A stretch of 64,000 nucleotides of DNA from Leptidea sinapis (taxonomy: Eukaryota > Arthropoda > Insecta > Lepidoptera > Pieridae), in contig NC_066275.1 in the NCBI RefSeq assembly GCF_905404315.1, positions 4,402,001-4,466,000 of the forward strand, written 5' to 3'. The notes beneath the pieces are model-generated. The model did not search any database. It worked only from the letters and a program-made list of their open reading frames with translations, and was not told the DNA's origin. Shown piece by piece: positions 37,901-43,972 of this stretch. Every line of letters starts with the position of its first letter. The first letter of the stretch is position 1. A program made the translations under genes and the position numbers.

Positions 37901-39322
37901 CTGCTAAGCGCCAACGCCAATCAGCTCCGCTACGTGATAGAATCCGCCTCCTCCCACCGCTACTACTACCCCAGTCTCACCTTCATCGGACTCAGCATCG
38001 TGCTGCAGGTAAGTCGGTAGACACGCACCAGCAGAAAGTGAACTTGGAGCCAAGAATAACAGAGCCGGCTTTTCTGAACACAAATGCAAGCAAGCTGCGA
38101 TATGTTCATGATTACAATGTACCACATATGGCTAAACCACATCCACTAACATTTCGATATTATTATCTTAGATCATTATACGACTAGATAGACTATGACA
38201 GCTGTGGAAACGTCGAAAAACGTCGCGTTGTGTTTAGGACTAACCTGTATTTTGAGCAATTCACGCACACTAACACAAAGAGTCATACAAATCGCGAGTG
38301 TAAGACGAAGCTTGTCACGCACTATAAAGTATAATTCCTGGCCTGCTTTTATCGGTTGTCTAACAGCAAGAAACTCTATCTAGACGTATTAATTATCTAA
38401 GATTAATATTTAGTGCGTGTATAATTATTATTAGGTCGGCTAATAAGTATTTTCGTATAGAATATAATCAACTTGTCATAAAATCTCTTTGGCCGTACTA
38501 TTTGTATCTGGCTGGTTTTGATGATATTGAATCGGTTAGATTTCAAAACAAGAATCAAGTTAAATGTTGTTTCCAAAAAGTTTTCATTTGTTTTTCTTTC
38601 TGTCAAAATGATTGAGTGATATTTAGTATATTAAATATTAGGTTAGGAACCGGTCATTCTCGCTTCACTTCTTGATCTGTCTCCTTCTCGAATGTTTCTT
38701 ATTCGCGTCATGTTAGTTTTAAATTTTAAACAGATTATTTTTCCACCTTTACGGCCAACCGTTTAACAATGAGATAAAGAATAAGAAAATTATATAGACA
38801 CCTACTTAAAAAGCTGGAAAAGCTTCTGCGATTCTTCTGGAGAACGAGGGACGACTGGGACAGTGACACCTAAAAAAGTGATGCTTAAAAAAATTAAATT
38901 TATTAGTAGTATTAATTAAAGGTTATTAGTAGTATTGATATCGGTTAAATCCGAGTCTAGAACAACTGGTTCTGGTTCAACTGTTTTAAACAATATAATT
39001 ACATTAAACAGAGAATATTGTAAGCGAACGGTCTGGGCGTGGCAGATCGGGATGCCTCTCTCTGTCACTTTTGGTAAAGCCCTTGACAAATAACTACTCA
39101 GTTGTTTAATCAACTTTCGCTTTCTTGCAGATTGCAGTAGGCGTTGGTTTGATAATGAACAGCCGGTACAATGTGAAGGATGACAAGGATATCTGCAAAG
39201 CGGACAAAATTAATAACTTCACTGTTCTTGGAGTATTCCTGATTACAATAGTCAACGTGTTCATCACGTCGTTCAGTGTCGCCACCCCGGAGGGAGTGCC
39301 ACTTCCGCAGCAAAACGGATAA
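13807..39322 (+). CDS. Ninjurin with long acidic N-terminal region, seven exons
   Basis: Exons 13807-13950, 27709-27796, 28036-28152, 30497-30607 (alternative donor after 30568), 36811-36878, 37835-38008 and 39131-39322, ending TAA. The protein is 297 residues with the long form of exon 4, or 284 with the short form. Exons 1-5 encode a hydrophilic, acidic, probably disordered region starting MENSKESKETKV. Exons 6-7 encode the family domain: NTYQQKKNLAQGMMDLALLS and ANANQLRYVIE (amphipathic helices), then two membrane segments (about TFIGLSIVLQIAVGVGLIM and VLGVFLITIVNVFITSF) and a short tail ending LPQQNG. An in-frame TAA at 13783-13785 supports the start. Ninjurins are plasma-membrane proteins. 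In vertebrates NINJ1 oligomerises to rupture membranes, and fly NijA is an adhesion protein whose N-terminal ectodomain is shed by a matrix metalloproteinase. The long N-terminus here would fit a shed ectodomain (inference). Which insect ninjurin class this is cannot be settled without alignment. Confidence 0.92.
14749..15052 (-). repeat. Hairpin repeat family, copy 3
   Basis: Near-full inverted copy. It runs from 'gaggctcc' through the CAGTAATG / CATTACTG hairpin to 'gtctcgtcccttattttta' and an A-rich end. Confidence 0.87.
15715..15916 (+). repeat. tRNA-derived SINE family 1, copy 1
   Basis: Pol III-type internal promoter with A box 'tagcccagtgg' at 15725-15735 and B box 'ggttcgaatcc' at 15763-15773, followed by an unrelated body ending 'gtgtaagagtgtcaatat' and an A-rich tail. 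Other copies at 19657-19886 (minus) and 62538-62793 (plus). Confidence 0.88.
16195..16252. repeat. 5' piece of dispersed retroelement tail
   Basis: Resembles 10082-10130 ('aattatttcgt.aaatat' to 'aaattgtttc'). The part that should follow resumes at about 16915, so this copy may be split by roughly 660 bp of inserted DNA. Confidence 0.35.
16915..17140. repeat. Dispersed retroelement tail, copy 2
   Basis: Shares 'caaatattggaaataaaa', 'ctctcaagttggacta' and 'aaaatccgttcattagttt' with 10130-10300. It ends in an AT-rich 'ggatatatatattaaat'. Confidence 0.6.
17356..18142. mobile_element. 787-bp terminal-inverted-repeat element with TTA target duplication (Harbinger-like)
   Basis: Ends are GAGCGCTTTCACGCTACGTC and its counterpart GAGCGCTTTCACACTACGTC (reverse complement of the right end). 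Similarity continues for about 45 bp ('gtccgatccgtacccgt'). Both ends are flanked by TTA (17353-17355 and 18143-18145), the target type used by PIF/Harbinger transposons. No transposase frame was seen, so it is non-autonomous. Confidence 0.82.
19524..19978. mobile_element. CGGCCGTTTTC inverted-repeat element, split by a SINE
   Basis: Ends CGGCCGTTTTCAATAACC and, inverted, CGGCCGTTTTCAATAATG. The left flank is TAA and the right CAA, a mutated 3-bp target duplication. Body matches the uninterrupted copy at 30187-30409, but carries SINE family 1 at 19657-19886. Confidence 0.85.
19657..19886 (-). repeat. tRNA-derived SINE family 1, copy 2 (nested)
   Basis: Inverted copy with B box 'ggattcgaaccc' (reverse orientation) at about 19840-19852. 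The head is truncated within the A-box region. It is inserted inside the element at 19524-19978, between sequence matching 'gactata' and 'atattggacata' of the intact copy. Confidence 0.85.
21230..21320. repeat. Dispersed LINE-tail fragment
   Basis: A GC-richer patch, 'gcttcggaaacaaatgacag' followed by 'agaagcggcgcaagaaaca', in AT-rich intron DNA. I recognise it as a common lepidopteran retroelement-associated stretch. Weak on its own. Confidence 0.35.
21740..22210 (+). mobile_element. Jockey-type LINE RNase H and C-terminal fragment
   Basis: Broken frames encode LQWIPGHIQLSCNE then VDSLAIEACDDG (the WxPGHxxxxGNExAD region of LINE RNase H), and downstream TALRLRSGHIPLNNFAYLMC and SPLCVECC (the C-terminal cysteine region). 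It ends in 'ataaataaataaag'. A stop replaces the residue after NE, so it is inactive. Confidence 0.78.
22939..23383 (+). repeat. Dispersed retroelement tail ('acttcgtgcgcgtgc' type)
   Basis: Contains 'cgacttcgtgcgcgtgcaat', 'gataaaaggtagcctatgtc', 'ccaagctcttgtctatctct' and 'aaaatcggttcagtggttta', ending in 'tattatattagtaggga'. This is a very common kind of arthropod LINE 3' region. Non-coding here. Confidence 0.65.
23774..24130 (+). mobile_element. Tc1-type transposase relic
   Basis: Begins with a Tc1-like end ('cacttatggacaaattaagc'). Then broken frames read FMRWPARSLDLSPIEHV, VWDKLGI and LRELKIALQEEWNGISQ, ending NLIRSMPE and a stop. The SxDLxPIEHVWD motif is the C-terminal catalytic block of Tc1 transposases. 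The N-terminal half is missing. Confidence 0.82.
24183..24298 (-). repeat. Hairpin repeat family, copy 4 (partial)
   Basis: Only the first ~115 bp of the family (inverted): 'ccgctcagaattttcggggt', 'atcctgagcgg', then 'cccttattttcata'. Directly follows the Tc1 relic. Confidence 0.75.
24755..25045 (-). mobile_element. LINE C-terminal coding fragment (RTE-like)
   Basis: An open reverse-strand stretch reads LKWRWVGNIMRDETPKWTRA, ITEWYPRGDKRNRGR, then RWENELKQIGGPLWTR and EWKTLEEAFVEGQTVS. This is the terminal segment downstream of the reverse transcriptase in many insect LINEs. The A/T-rich DNA at 24610-24750 with (ATA)n is its likely 3' UTR. Not a host gene. Confidence 0.8.
26461..26573. repeat. 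Dispersed repeat D, copy 2
   Basis: Matches 11204-11320 with few differences. Confidence 0.7.
26740..26958. mobile_element. 65-bp inverted repeat enclosing a hammerhead-like core (Penelope-like terminus)
   Basis: Arms 26740-26804 and 26894-26958 match at 60 of 65 positions. Between them CTGAAAA (26817-26823), a stem-loop (about 26824-26843) and GAAACGTC (26843-26850) have the order of a hammerhead ribozyme with a tiny stem III. Flanking CCC/GGG and CTTT/AAAG could form stem I with an internal loop. The core G8 is A here, so it is probably inactive. A partial related copy is at 37050-37158. Confidence 0.55.
27709..27796 (+). CDS. Ninjurin exon 2
   Basis: Acceptor TTGTTGCAG, donor GTAAGC; phase 0 in, phase 1 out. 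Encodes PTKNHDADATHPAQPLLE followed by a proline/lysine-rich stretch. Confidence 0.88.
28036..28152 (+). CDS. Ninjurin exon 3 (frame-neutral)
   Basis: 117 nt, phase 1 at both ends; acceptor TTGACACAG, donor GTAAAT. Encodes an acidic segment GPEVDDLGDGNMPHDTSAPY and GIDDGLLEPEGKAETNPK. Because both borders are phase 1, skipping it keeps the frame. Confidence 0.85.
28540..28660 (+). mobile_element. LINE C-terminal remnant
   Basis: Contains 'ctcctgtgattcttctggtg' and 'caagagaatgtggg', the 3' coding end shared with 42585-42690 and 53600-53795. No usable frame. Confidence 0.55.
29785..30035 (-). mobile_element. LINE C-terminal coding fragment (RTE-like)
   Basis: The reverse strand reads WQWEGHIVRRTDDRWDRKVL, then PPTRWIDDLVKIAGIRWMRA, AAQDRSS and GRLPADDDD. 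This is the segment at the very end of many insect LINE ORF2 proteins. Stops interrupt it. Lies in ninjurin intron 3. Confidence 0.8.
30187..30409. mobile_element. CGGCCGTTTTC inverted-repeat element, intact copy
   Basis: 223 bp with inverted ends CGGCCGTTTTCAATTACC and CGGCCGTTTTCAACAACG. Right flank TAA, left flank GAA (one mismatch). Tourist/Harbinger-like non-autonomous element in ninjurin intron 3, ending 88 bp upstream of exon 4. Confidence 0.85.
30497..30607 (+). CDS. Ninjurin exon 4 (two in-frame donors)
   Basis: Acceptor TACATTACAG. The short form ends at 30568 (donor GTAAAT); the long form ends at 30607 (donor GTGATT). Both leave phase 1. The shared part encodes GDGDSGEREGSHHSTKDDGV. 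The 39-nt extension encodes KWFSTDEPDYPY in GC-rich, stop-free sequence that looks coding. I favour the long form but cannot exclude regulated use of both. Confidence 0.75.
30702..31008 (+). repeat. Dispersed repeat E, copy 1
   Basis: Begins with a small palindrome-like 'gaagttatacttc' and contains 'cgttatgaaaa', 'gtccattattaggacaggc' and 'cgtagaatagcacgaggaa'. Second copy at 60613-60918. No coding capacity. Confidence 0.75.
31172..31246 (+). pseudogene. tRNA-Val-like pseudogene or SINE head
   Basis: Keeps an A-box-like 'tggaacagcgg', 'ggttatcacgt' as in insect tRNA-Val, and a perfect T arm 'cccaggttcgagcctggg'. The anticodon stem no longer pairs ('tatgcttattgtaaaga') and the acceptor ends do not match. 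It is followed by a T-rich run that could be a pol III terminator. Not a functional tRNA. Confidence 0.6.
31901..32105. mobile_element. Perfect 62-bp inverted repeat flanking a hammerhead-like core
   Basis: Arms 31901-31962 and 32044-32105 are exact reverse complements. The 81-nt centre holds a GTCTCG / CGAGAC hairpin, then CTGAGGA (32008-32014), a GCCTC-GTGTA-GAGGC stem-loop, GAAA (32031-32034), a self-complementary CACGTG and TC. This matches the order CUGANGA, stem II, GAAA, tiny stem III, cleavage triplet. The predicted cut (after 32042) is one base from the start of the right arm. An extra T at 32015 departs from the consensus. Resembles Penelope-like element termini. No coding sequence is nearby. 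Confidence 0.6.
32800..33012. repeat. Dispersed retroelement tail
   Basis: Contains 'aagccaaatcggtccagcc' and 'gttttagcgagactaac', ending in 'tttttatatatagaagat', the usual form of an arthropod LINE/SINE 3' end. Immediately followed by the tandem array at 33067. Confidence 0.55.
33067..33354 (+). repeat. Tandem array, three copies of a 98-bp unit
   Basis: Units begin at 33067, 33165 and 33263 ('aactaattacaatcttaaaa'). The third copy lacks about 10 bp at its end. I see no differences between units. The unit is very AT-rich and non-coding. Lies in ninjurin intron 4. Confidence 0.93.
33661..34016 (+). repeat. Dispersed retroelement copy ('aacgtttgccgggtcagctag' end)
   Basis: Typical layout: 'cttaatattataaag' start, (GTTT)n, 'tggtccgatttgaatgatta', 'aggctataggctatgtta' and the terminal 'acgtttgccgggtcagcta'. 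The end motif is the reverse of that at 2429. Non-coding. Confidence 0.65.
34308..34428 (+). repeat. tRNA-derived SINE family 2, internally deleted copy
   Basis: Carries 'cgaacggttggctcagttg', 'gcgagaggtcgcgggttc' and 'cccgcatcgttcataaa'. About 10 bp of the anticodon region is missing relative to the copy at 50224. Confidence 0.75.
34815..35265 (-). mobile_element. Retroelement nuclease-domain relic (PD-(D/E)XK-like)
   Basis: Two adjoining reverse-strand frames read IPAVLEPNGITRRDDKRPDG, LVAWARGRALVWDVTCVDT and LAPFHVQVT, then a stop, then NKATGNPGVGSYF and CQRISLAIQRGNAASIL. The RPDG plus downstream WD fits the K/RPD-x(12-15)-E/D pattern of restriction-like endonucleases found in some non-LTR retroelements. 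I recognise the RISLAIQRGNAASIL ending as a recurrent arthropod/cnidarian mobile-element protein. Decayed. Confidence 0.6.
35510..35735. repeat. GC-rich patch, probable retroelement debris
   Basis: A markedly GC-rich block ('cgagacggggcccatatgtc', 'agccgggcgggagccttgg') in an AT-rich intron, without a usable frame. Probably LINE 5' or ORF1 debris. Unidentified. Confidence 0.35.
36303..36490 (-). repeat. tRNA-derived SINE family 2, full copy
   Basis: Inverted: 'cataaaattttg' type tail, tRNA-like core with B box 'gggattcgaaccc', then the leader 'gatacgtcactcgaacgg' and 'cctgtagatgaagcc' shared with 50224-50421. Confidence 0.82.
36526..36602 (-). repeat. tRNA-derived SINE family 2, partial duplicate
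   Basis: Repeats the segment 'gagctaaccgttcgagtgac' to 'ttaaactctcaggtttt' directly after the full copy, as a truncated second insertion or local duplication. Confidence 0.7.
36811..36878 (+). CDS. Ninjurin exon 5
   Basis: 68 nt; acceptor TTGATTCCAG, donor GTAAGT; phase 1 in, phase 0 out. Encodes DGVNGFGYRFGVDDRPGSP then MAPG. LINE debris (36705-36765) sits about 45 bp upstream of the acceptor. Confidence 0.85.
37050..37158 (-). repeat. Partial copy of the Penelope-like inverted-repeat arm
   Basis: Matches 26876-26958 ('ttacgcaaaaatc', 'acaattacacgcgttttaat'). It also includes the outer 'aacactcgtgttaat' present beyond the left arm at 26720. The hammerhead-like core is absent. Confidence 0.65.
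37401..37701 (-). repeat. Hairpin repeat family, copy 5
   Basis: Near-full inverted copy, from 'gaggctcctttgcacaggat' to 'gtctcgtcccttattttaa' and an A-rich end. It ends 134 bp upstream of ninjurin exon 6. Confidence 0.87.
37835..38008 (+). CDS. Ninjurin exon 6
   Basis: 58 codons, phase 0 both ends; acceptor TTGTTGTAG, donor GTAAGT. Encodes the conserved start of the ninjurin domain, NTYQQKKNLAQGMMDLALLS, and the first half of membrane segment 1. Confidence 0.94.
38432..38650. mobile_element. Mariner-like end fragment
   Basis: Begins TTAGGTCGGCTAATAAGT, a mariner-type terminal sequence, followed by non-coding interior. I could not find the matching opposite end or a transposase frame. Confidence 0.45.
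39131..39322 (+). CDS. Ninjurin exon 7 (last, with stop)
   Basis: Acceptor TTTCTTGCAG. 63 codons plus TAA, completing membrane segment 1 (IAVGVGLIM), the loop NSRYNVKDDKDIC, membrane segment 2 and a short tail ending LPQQNG. Confidence 0.94.
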   Translation: MAVGVGLIMNSRYNVKDDKDICKADKINNFTVLGVFLITIVNVFITSFSVATPEGVPLPQQNG

Positions 39323-39710
39323 CCTCCACTCTTGTGGGATAGCTGAGAAGCTTTCAATAGTCTAAGGCTTTCAATGAATCTCTGTAGACTCCACCGGCGT
39401 GGGCTCAACTTAAGTACTTATATTTATGTCACAATTGACACACTTGTTTTAAAGTGACTCCAAAATTGAAAAGGTTCTTAATGCGGGTGTATTTTTTTCT
39501 TGCATTATTTCTACATGACTTTTTATATTATCTGTTTTATGGGCGATCATTGGTAATGCAGAAACACATTAACCTAAGTAAATAGCGGTATTATTCAAAA
39601 CGACTCAGAAGACTAAAACGATTTACATTCGATCGTTTTTACATTGCCTTAGGCAGTCCGTGCCACAGACAAACATTGTAAGCGTAGTTTCCTATTATAA
39701 AATTCCCTAT

Positions 39711-39754
39711 CCATAGAAATCTAAGTAATGCTAGCTTTTTTCAGATTTCTATGG
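39711..39754 (+). repeat. 12-bp hairpin in the ninjurin 3' UTR
   Basis: CCATAGAAATCT and AGATTTCTATGG are separated by 20 nt. A stable short stem in the expected 3' UTR. Too short for a microRNA precursor. Confidence 0.7.
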
Positions 39755-40216
39755 TTTAGTCCGACTCCGACGGAAACTAACAATACAACAATTTAAAATT
39801 TTGTCTTTAATGTTTTCTTCTAGTTTTCAAGTTTAAATAACAAATTTCCATAAGTTGGAAGGTTCATCTCGTCGTTTTTTTATTATTATATTACATGTTT
39901 TTCCATTTGGCTACTGGCTTTTAGAATAAAAACAATGCTGTTAGGTGGAGGCCAGATTGAAGCAACTTTATTTTTAGTTCTGATTTTATATTTTAATAAT
40001 AACTGTGATTCTAGATTTTTTTTATTTGTATTAAGTTTATTAACGCGGCTTACTGTATAAGTTGATTGATTTTCGGCTCCGTCTGGCGTAGTTTGGATGT
40101 TATTGCCAACCGTAGACCGCATTTATTTATTTTTTATACATTTCAACGTATGTGGCAGTTACTATGTAGTCTAGTTGTTCTAGCAGTGTAACGTGTATGT
40201 AGTAGCTGGGATAATC

Positions 40217-40222
40217 AATAAA
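40217..40222 (+). terminator. Candidate ninjurin polyadenylation signal
   Basis: AATAAA about 895 nt after the stop codon. An alternative AATAAA lies at 39925-39930. Which is used cannot be decided from sequence. Confidence 0.4.
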
Positions 40223-40280
40223 ATAAGTCTGCAGTGAAATTATGAATAAGTTTTTATCTTGATTTTTGTATTTTATATAT

Positions 40281-40424
40281 TTACCCCCTTATTTATAATG
40301 GTCCGCTAACTTAAAACAGCTGCTAAAGAGTGTTATTTCTCATTCTGACTTAGGTCAATAGAAGAAGACAAAGTGAGAATTAGCAATGCTTTAAGTTAGC
40401 AGACAAATATGAATCAGGGGGTAA
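40281..40424. mobile_element. 144-bp inverted-repeat element (TTACCCCCT ends)
   Basis: Ends TTACCCCCTTATTTATAATG and, inverted, TTACCCCCTGATTCATATTT, with matching 'gctaacttaaa' further in. Similarity covers about 35 bp at each end. Non-coding. No clear target duplication. Confidence 0.75.
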
Positions 40425-41354
40425 GTATTTAAGGGAAAAAATTGTATGGAGGGCACATTTTATCGCTTTTTCTTAAGTGACGATTTCTATCAATACTCTA
40501 AGTATCAAAATGCATTCATTGAATTGAAGGACGCCAGGAACGTATTTTCCTGAGTGCTCGTGTTTTTTGTTTTCTTATTTGTACAATATTTTTTAATATA
40601 TTTTGATGCCTCATCATTATATTTAGCCATAAGTATTTATATTATTATTACATTTATTATAAAATGGTATATTTATACTAAATGAAATAATATTTGCTGT
40701 ATCTTATTTTAAGATTAACTTTCACTATCGGAGATAATATCACCAATCTTGGTTTTGAGTTAGTTTCAAGTAGATACTTGCGTGACTGTTTTTGTCTGTC
40801 ATTAATTTAACGTGTTCAGAGGTAACATTCGCAGCCATCTTTATATACAATTGTACTCGACTCTTTTCTCCTTGGTTTCTAATTCAAGATAAAAATATTT
40901 TCAAATATATTTTTTTCTGATTGGAAATATCATCATTATCTTTATCTCTCTGTTTTGTTACTATTGATATTTTTATTTTTGTAAGTGCATATTTTTTTCC
41001 AAAAAGTGCTAAAAACGGCTTCATCAAAAAGTTCGCAAACAGAAGCCTCGCACTAGTATAACTACAAATCTGATAAAAATAAGCAAAAAAAAAAAAAACA
41101 ATCGGAATATTTCCTTCCCATTCAATATCCAAAAAAGAAGAGTAAATTACTGAGAAGTCTGTATTTTTATGATTTTTGCTCACAATTTTTAGTCGTAACC
41201 TTAGCTGTCTATATATCCCACTGGTCATCATCTCGTCCATGTTGGCGCGACGGAATGTTGTTTTAGAATTCTTAAATCTGAAAAAGGCCTCACCTTATGT
41301 TACTTCTTAATACCACGGCTCCAACTATTGAATGACCTTAAATAATGGTCTGGT

Positions 41355-41757
41355 ATTAAGGCTGGGGACGGAGCCAATGGCCTTGAGGAATCGAGCGGAG
41401 CTAAGTTACCTCTCTGGCACAAGATGTCCATAGTTTTAATTCAGAAGTAGAAGCATTTTTAATTTAACAGTTTTCTTTACAAAACTAGCAAAACTGTGTT
41501 ATGTTAAATAGTATTGGTATACAATTAATACATTTTCGTACAATTTCTATCTGGATTGAATGATTAGTATGTCTCCAACTGTAAAAGTTAGAGGTATTTT
41601 GGTGATTATTTTTCGCACTGTCTATAAAAAATTAAAATGTAAAGAAATGAATTTTCTTCTCATATTCTGTAGATGTATACTTATTTTTTGTAAAAATATA
41701 AGCTTAATATTAACCGTCAAGAAATGGTTTCAATTATACGGGATAGCAGCCTTTAGT
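41355..41757 (+). repeat. Dispersed repeat C, copy 1
   Basis: Starts 'attaaggctggggacggagc' and shares 'gagccaatggccttgag', 'ccatagttttaattc' and 'cttctcatattctgtagat' with 63060-63465. Non-coding. Confidence 0.78.
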
Positions 41758-42584
41758 AAATTCGGCAAACCGTTAAGTCTGTTGTTCAATATCTACCACG
41801 TGCTATCATTCTGTGATCTTCATAATAATTATACCTAGTCTAACATACTTATGTAGTTATTATTGTAAGATATTACTGTTATTGTTGCGTTCTGTTTGAA
41901 ATAGATAATTTTTTGCTAAAAAAAAAAGAAACAACTCACACTGCATTTACTATTTATTGTATTAAGTCAGTTTAAATAACGGTTTTTGAATCTATTAATA
42001 GATAGAAGTAATAACGTAAGTAAACTAATAGAAATGTATTTAATATGATCTGATTAGTTACATAATTAAGAAAAAAATTATATTCCAAGCTTTGGAGCAC
42101 AAAAATAAATAAAACGAAGTACATAGCCTTAAAAAATTAATGAAATTATTGTGAAAATTGTTTGAGAATAAATTTGCAAATATACCTACTATTTACACTA
42201 TTATTATATTTATTTTGTAACTATTTGTGTGAACACAGCCACCCCATTGACCAATATTGAGTTTTTTCTATTTCTATGGTACGTTCAATGTTATTTTCTG
42301 TTGTGTGTTATTTCCCTGTTTAAAATTACTTTTTTGAAGTAAGTTTTGTTCGATAGGGTGGTTTTACATCCACACAGGGAATTGCAACTTAACGAGGGAT
42401 GTACTTATTAAGTATTTACATACAGGTTTACACAATTGAAATATATTTTTATATAAAATCCGCAAAATTTATTCTTTTATTTATCCTTTACAAACCCGGA
42501 AAGTATGAATGTAAGTAAGACATATGAATTATTTATAATAAGTCGCAAAAAAATAAATGGATCTGGCTGTAAATATCTTTACTA

Positions 42585-42690
42585 CACCGCTTCTGTGATT
42601 CCTCTGGTGTTGCACGAGAATGTGGGCTGCGATGATCACTTAGCACCAGGTGACCCTTAAGTTCGTTTGCCCTCCTATTCCATAAAAAAA
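42585..42690 (+). mobile_element. LINE 3' end fragment
   Basis: Reads SVIPLVLHENVG then a stop-containing tail 'agttcgtttgccctcctatt' and A-rich end, as in the LINE C-terminus at 53600-53795 and (inverted) 11750-12310. Confidence 0.6.
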
Positions 42691-43972
42691 AACTTAAAGC
42701 TACTGTATTTTTAATGTTCTGTATTTAAATTTGGAACGCATTTAGTATGTCAATATCGATTATTTCTTTTAAATATAATAATTAAAGCACAAAAATTGTT
42801 TCGAGGATAATATAAGTACATATGGAACCGTAGACCAGTTTCAAGACAATTTAACAAATTGGTTGTATATTAGATTAGATATATCATAGGTTCTATCGAC
42901 AGATTCTATTATATTTTTACAAGCTGACCCGATAAGCGCTGTTCTGTCAATAGAAAAGAAAATATGATGTAAGAATTCGGGAATAATGTAAATTGAAATA
43001 ATGGGTATTGTATGTTATCCTTAAGAGATTGACATATGCCATCGCGCACTTTTCTGTAGAACTATATAAGGTACACAATCCCACAATACATTGTTTTGTT
43101 GTATCTCAAAGGGCTTAGACAGGGTATTCGTTGAAAGCTGCCAGACGACTTATGTTTTTCTGACACCAACAAATAAAATAAAAAAATTATATAGTACTAA
43201 ATAAATTATATAGTAAAACCTTCCTCGAGAACCACGCTATCCGTCGGTGACAACAACATGAAAATCAGTGCATCATGTTTGGAATTTATCGCAAACCGAC
43301 AGACAGGCAGAGGCGGCGGAGGACTTAATTTTATAATATGTAGTGATACTTCCTCTCTCGAAGACCACGAGATCAGTGAGGGCACGTGCTGTCATAACTA
43401 TAATTGTTGACATTGTTGTTAATGCTAGAATTCGCCGGAAACTTTGAAGGCAACACTCGAAAATTATCACGTGGCTAGAATCTGGAACCAAAATAATGTA
43501 TACGTAATTCCAATAGCATAGTCTCAAACTACTAGAATTAAAGGAAACTCTTAATGATGTTCCACCTTACAAAAAGCCGCCATCTTAAATACATGCCGTA
43601 TCGTATTAAAGTTCTTACAAATTGACGAACACGACATTCCACCCGACGCATAAATTTAACACACCATACGCTGCATTTACTTGGTTTTGACTCGTAAATG
43701 CAGACAAACCAGTGAAATGCTGAGAAAAAATATAAAAATAATAATAATAAGTCGTTTAATATTCCAAAAAGTTTGCATTGAATAAATACTTTATTTTATT
43801 TACAGTAGAAGTTATTAACGTTAGTAGTATCCTACAAGATTGGTCACAAGGAACGAACTGCCCAAGGCAGGCTCGAAGTCAACGGTACGGAAGTTATAGG
43901 ATCTGAAGACTGGCCCTCATCTAGCTCAGGTCTGAATCCCTTGGACTGAAAGGTTCAGAGATCAAGGCCTAC

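Noticed and set aside
39711..39754. MicroRNA precursor in the ninjurin 3' UTR
   Set aside because: A 12-bp stem is too short for a Drosha/Dicer substrate.
40884..41240. 118-codon open frame, minus strand
   Set aside because: Low-complexity AT-rich translation rich in F, I, K and Y, with homopolymer runs. No domain.
43273..43527. 84-codon minus-strand frame
   Set aside because: No domain, no splice partners, no composition shift from the surroundings.
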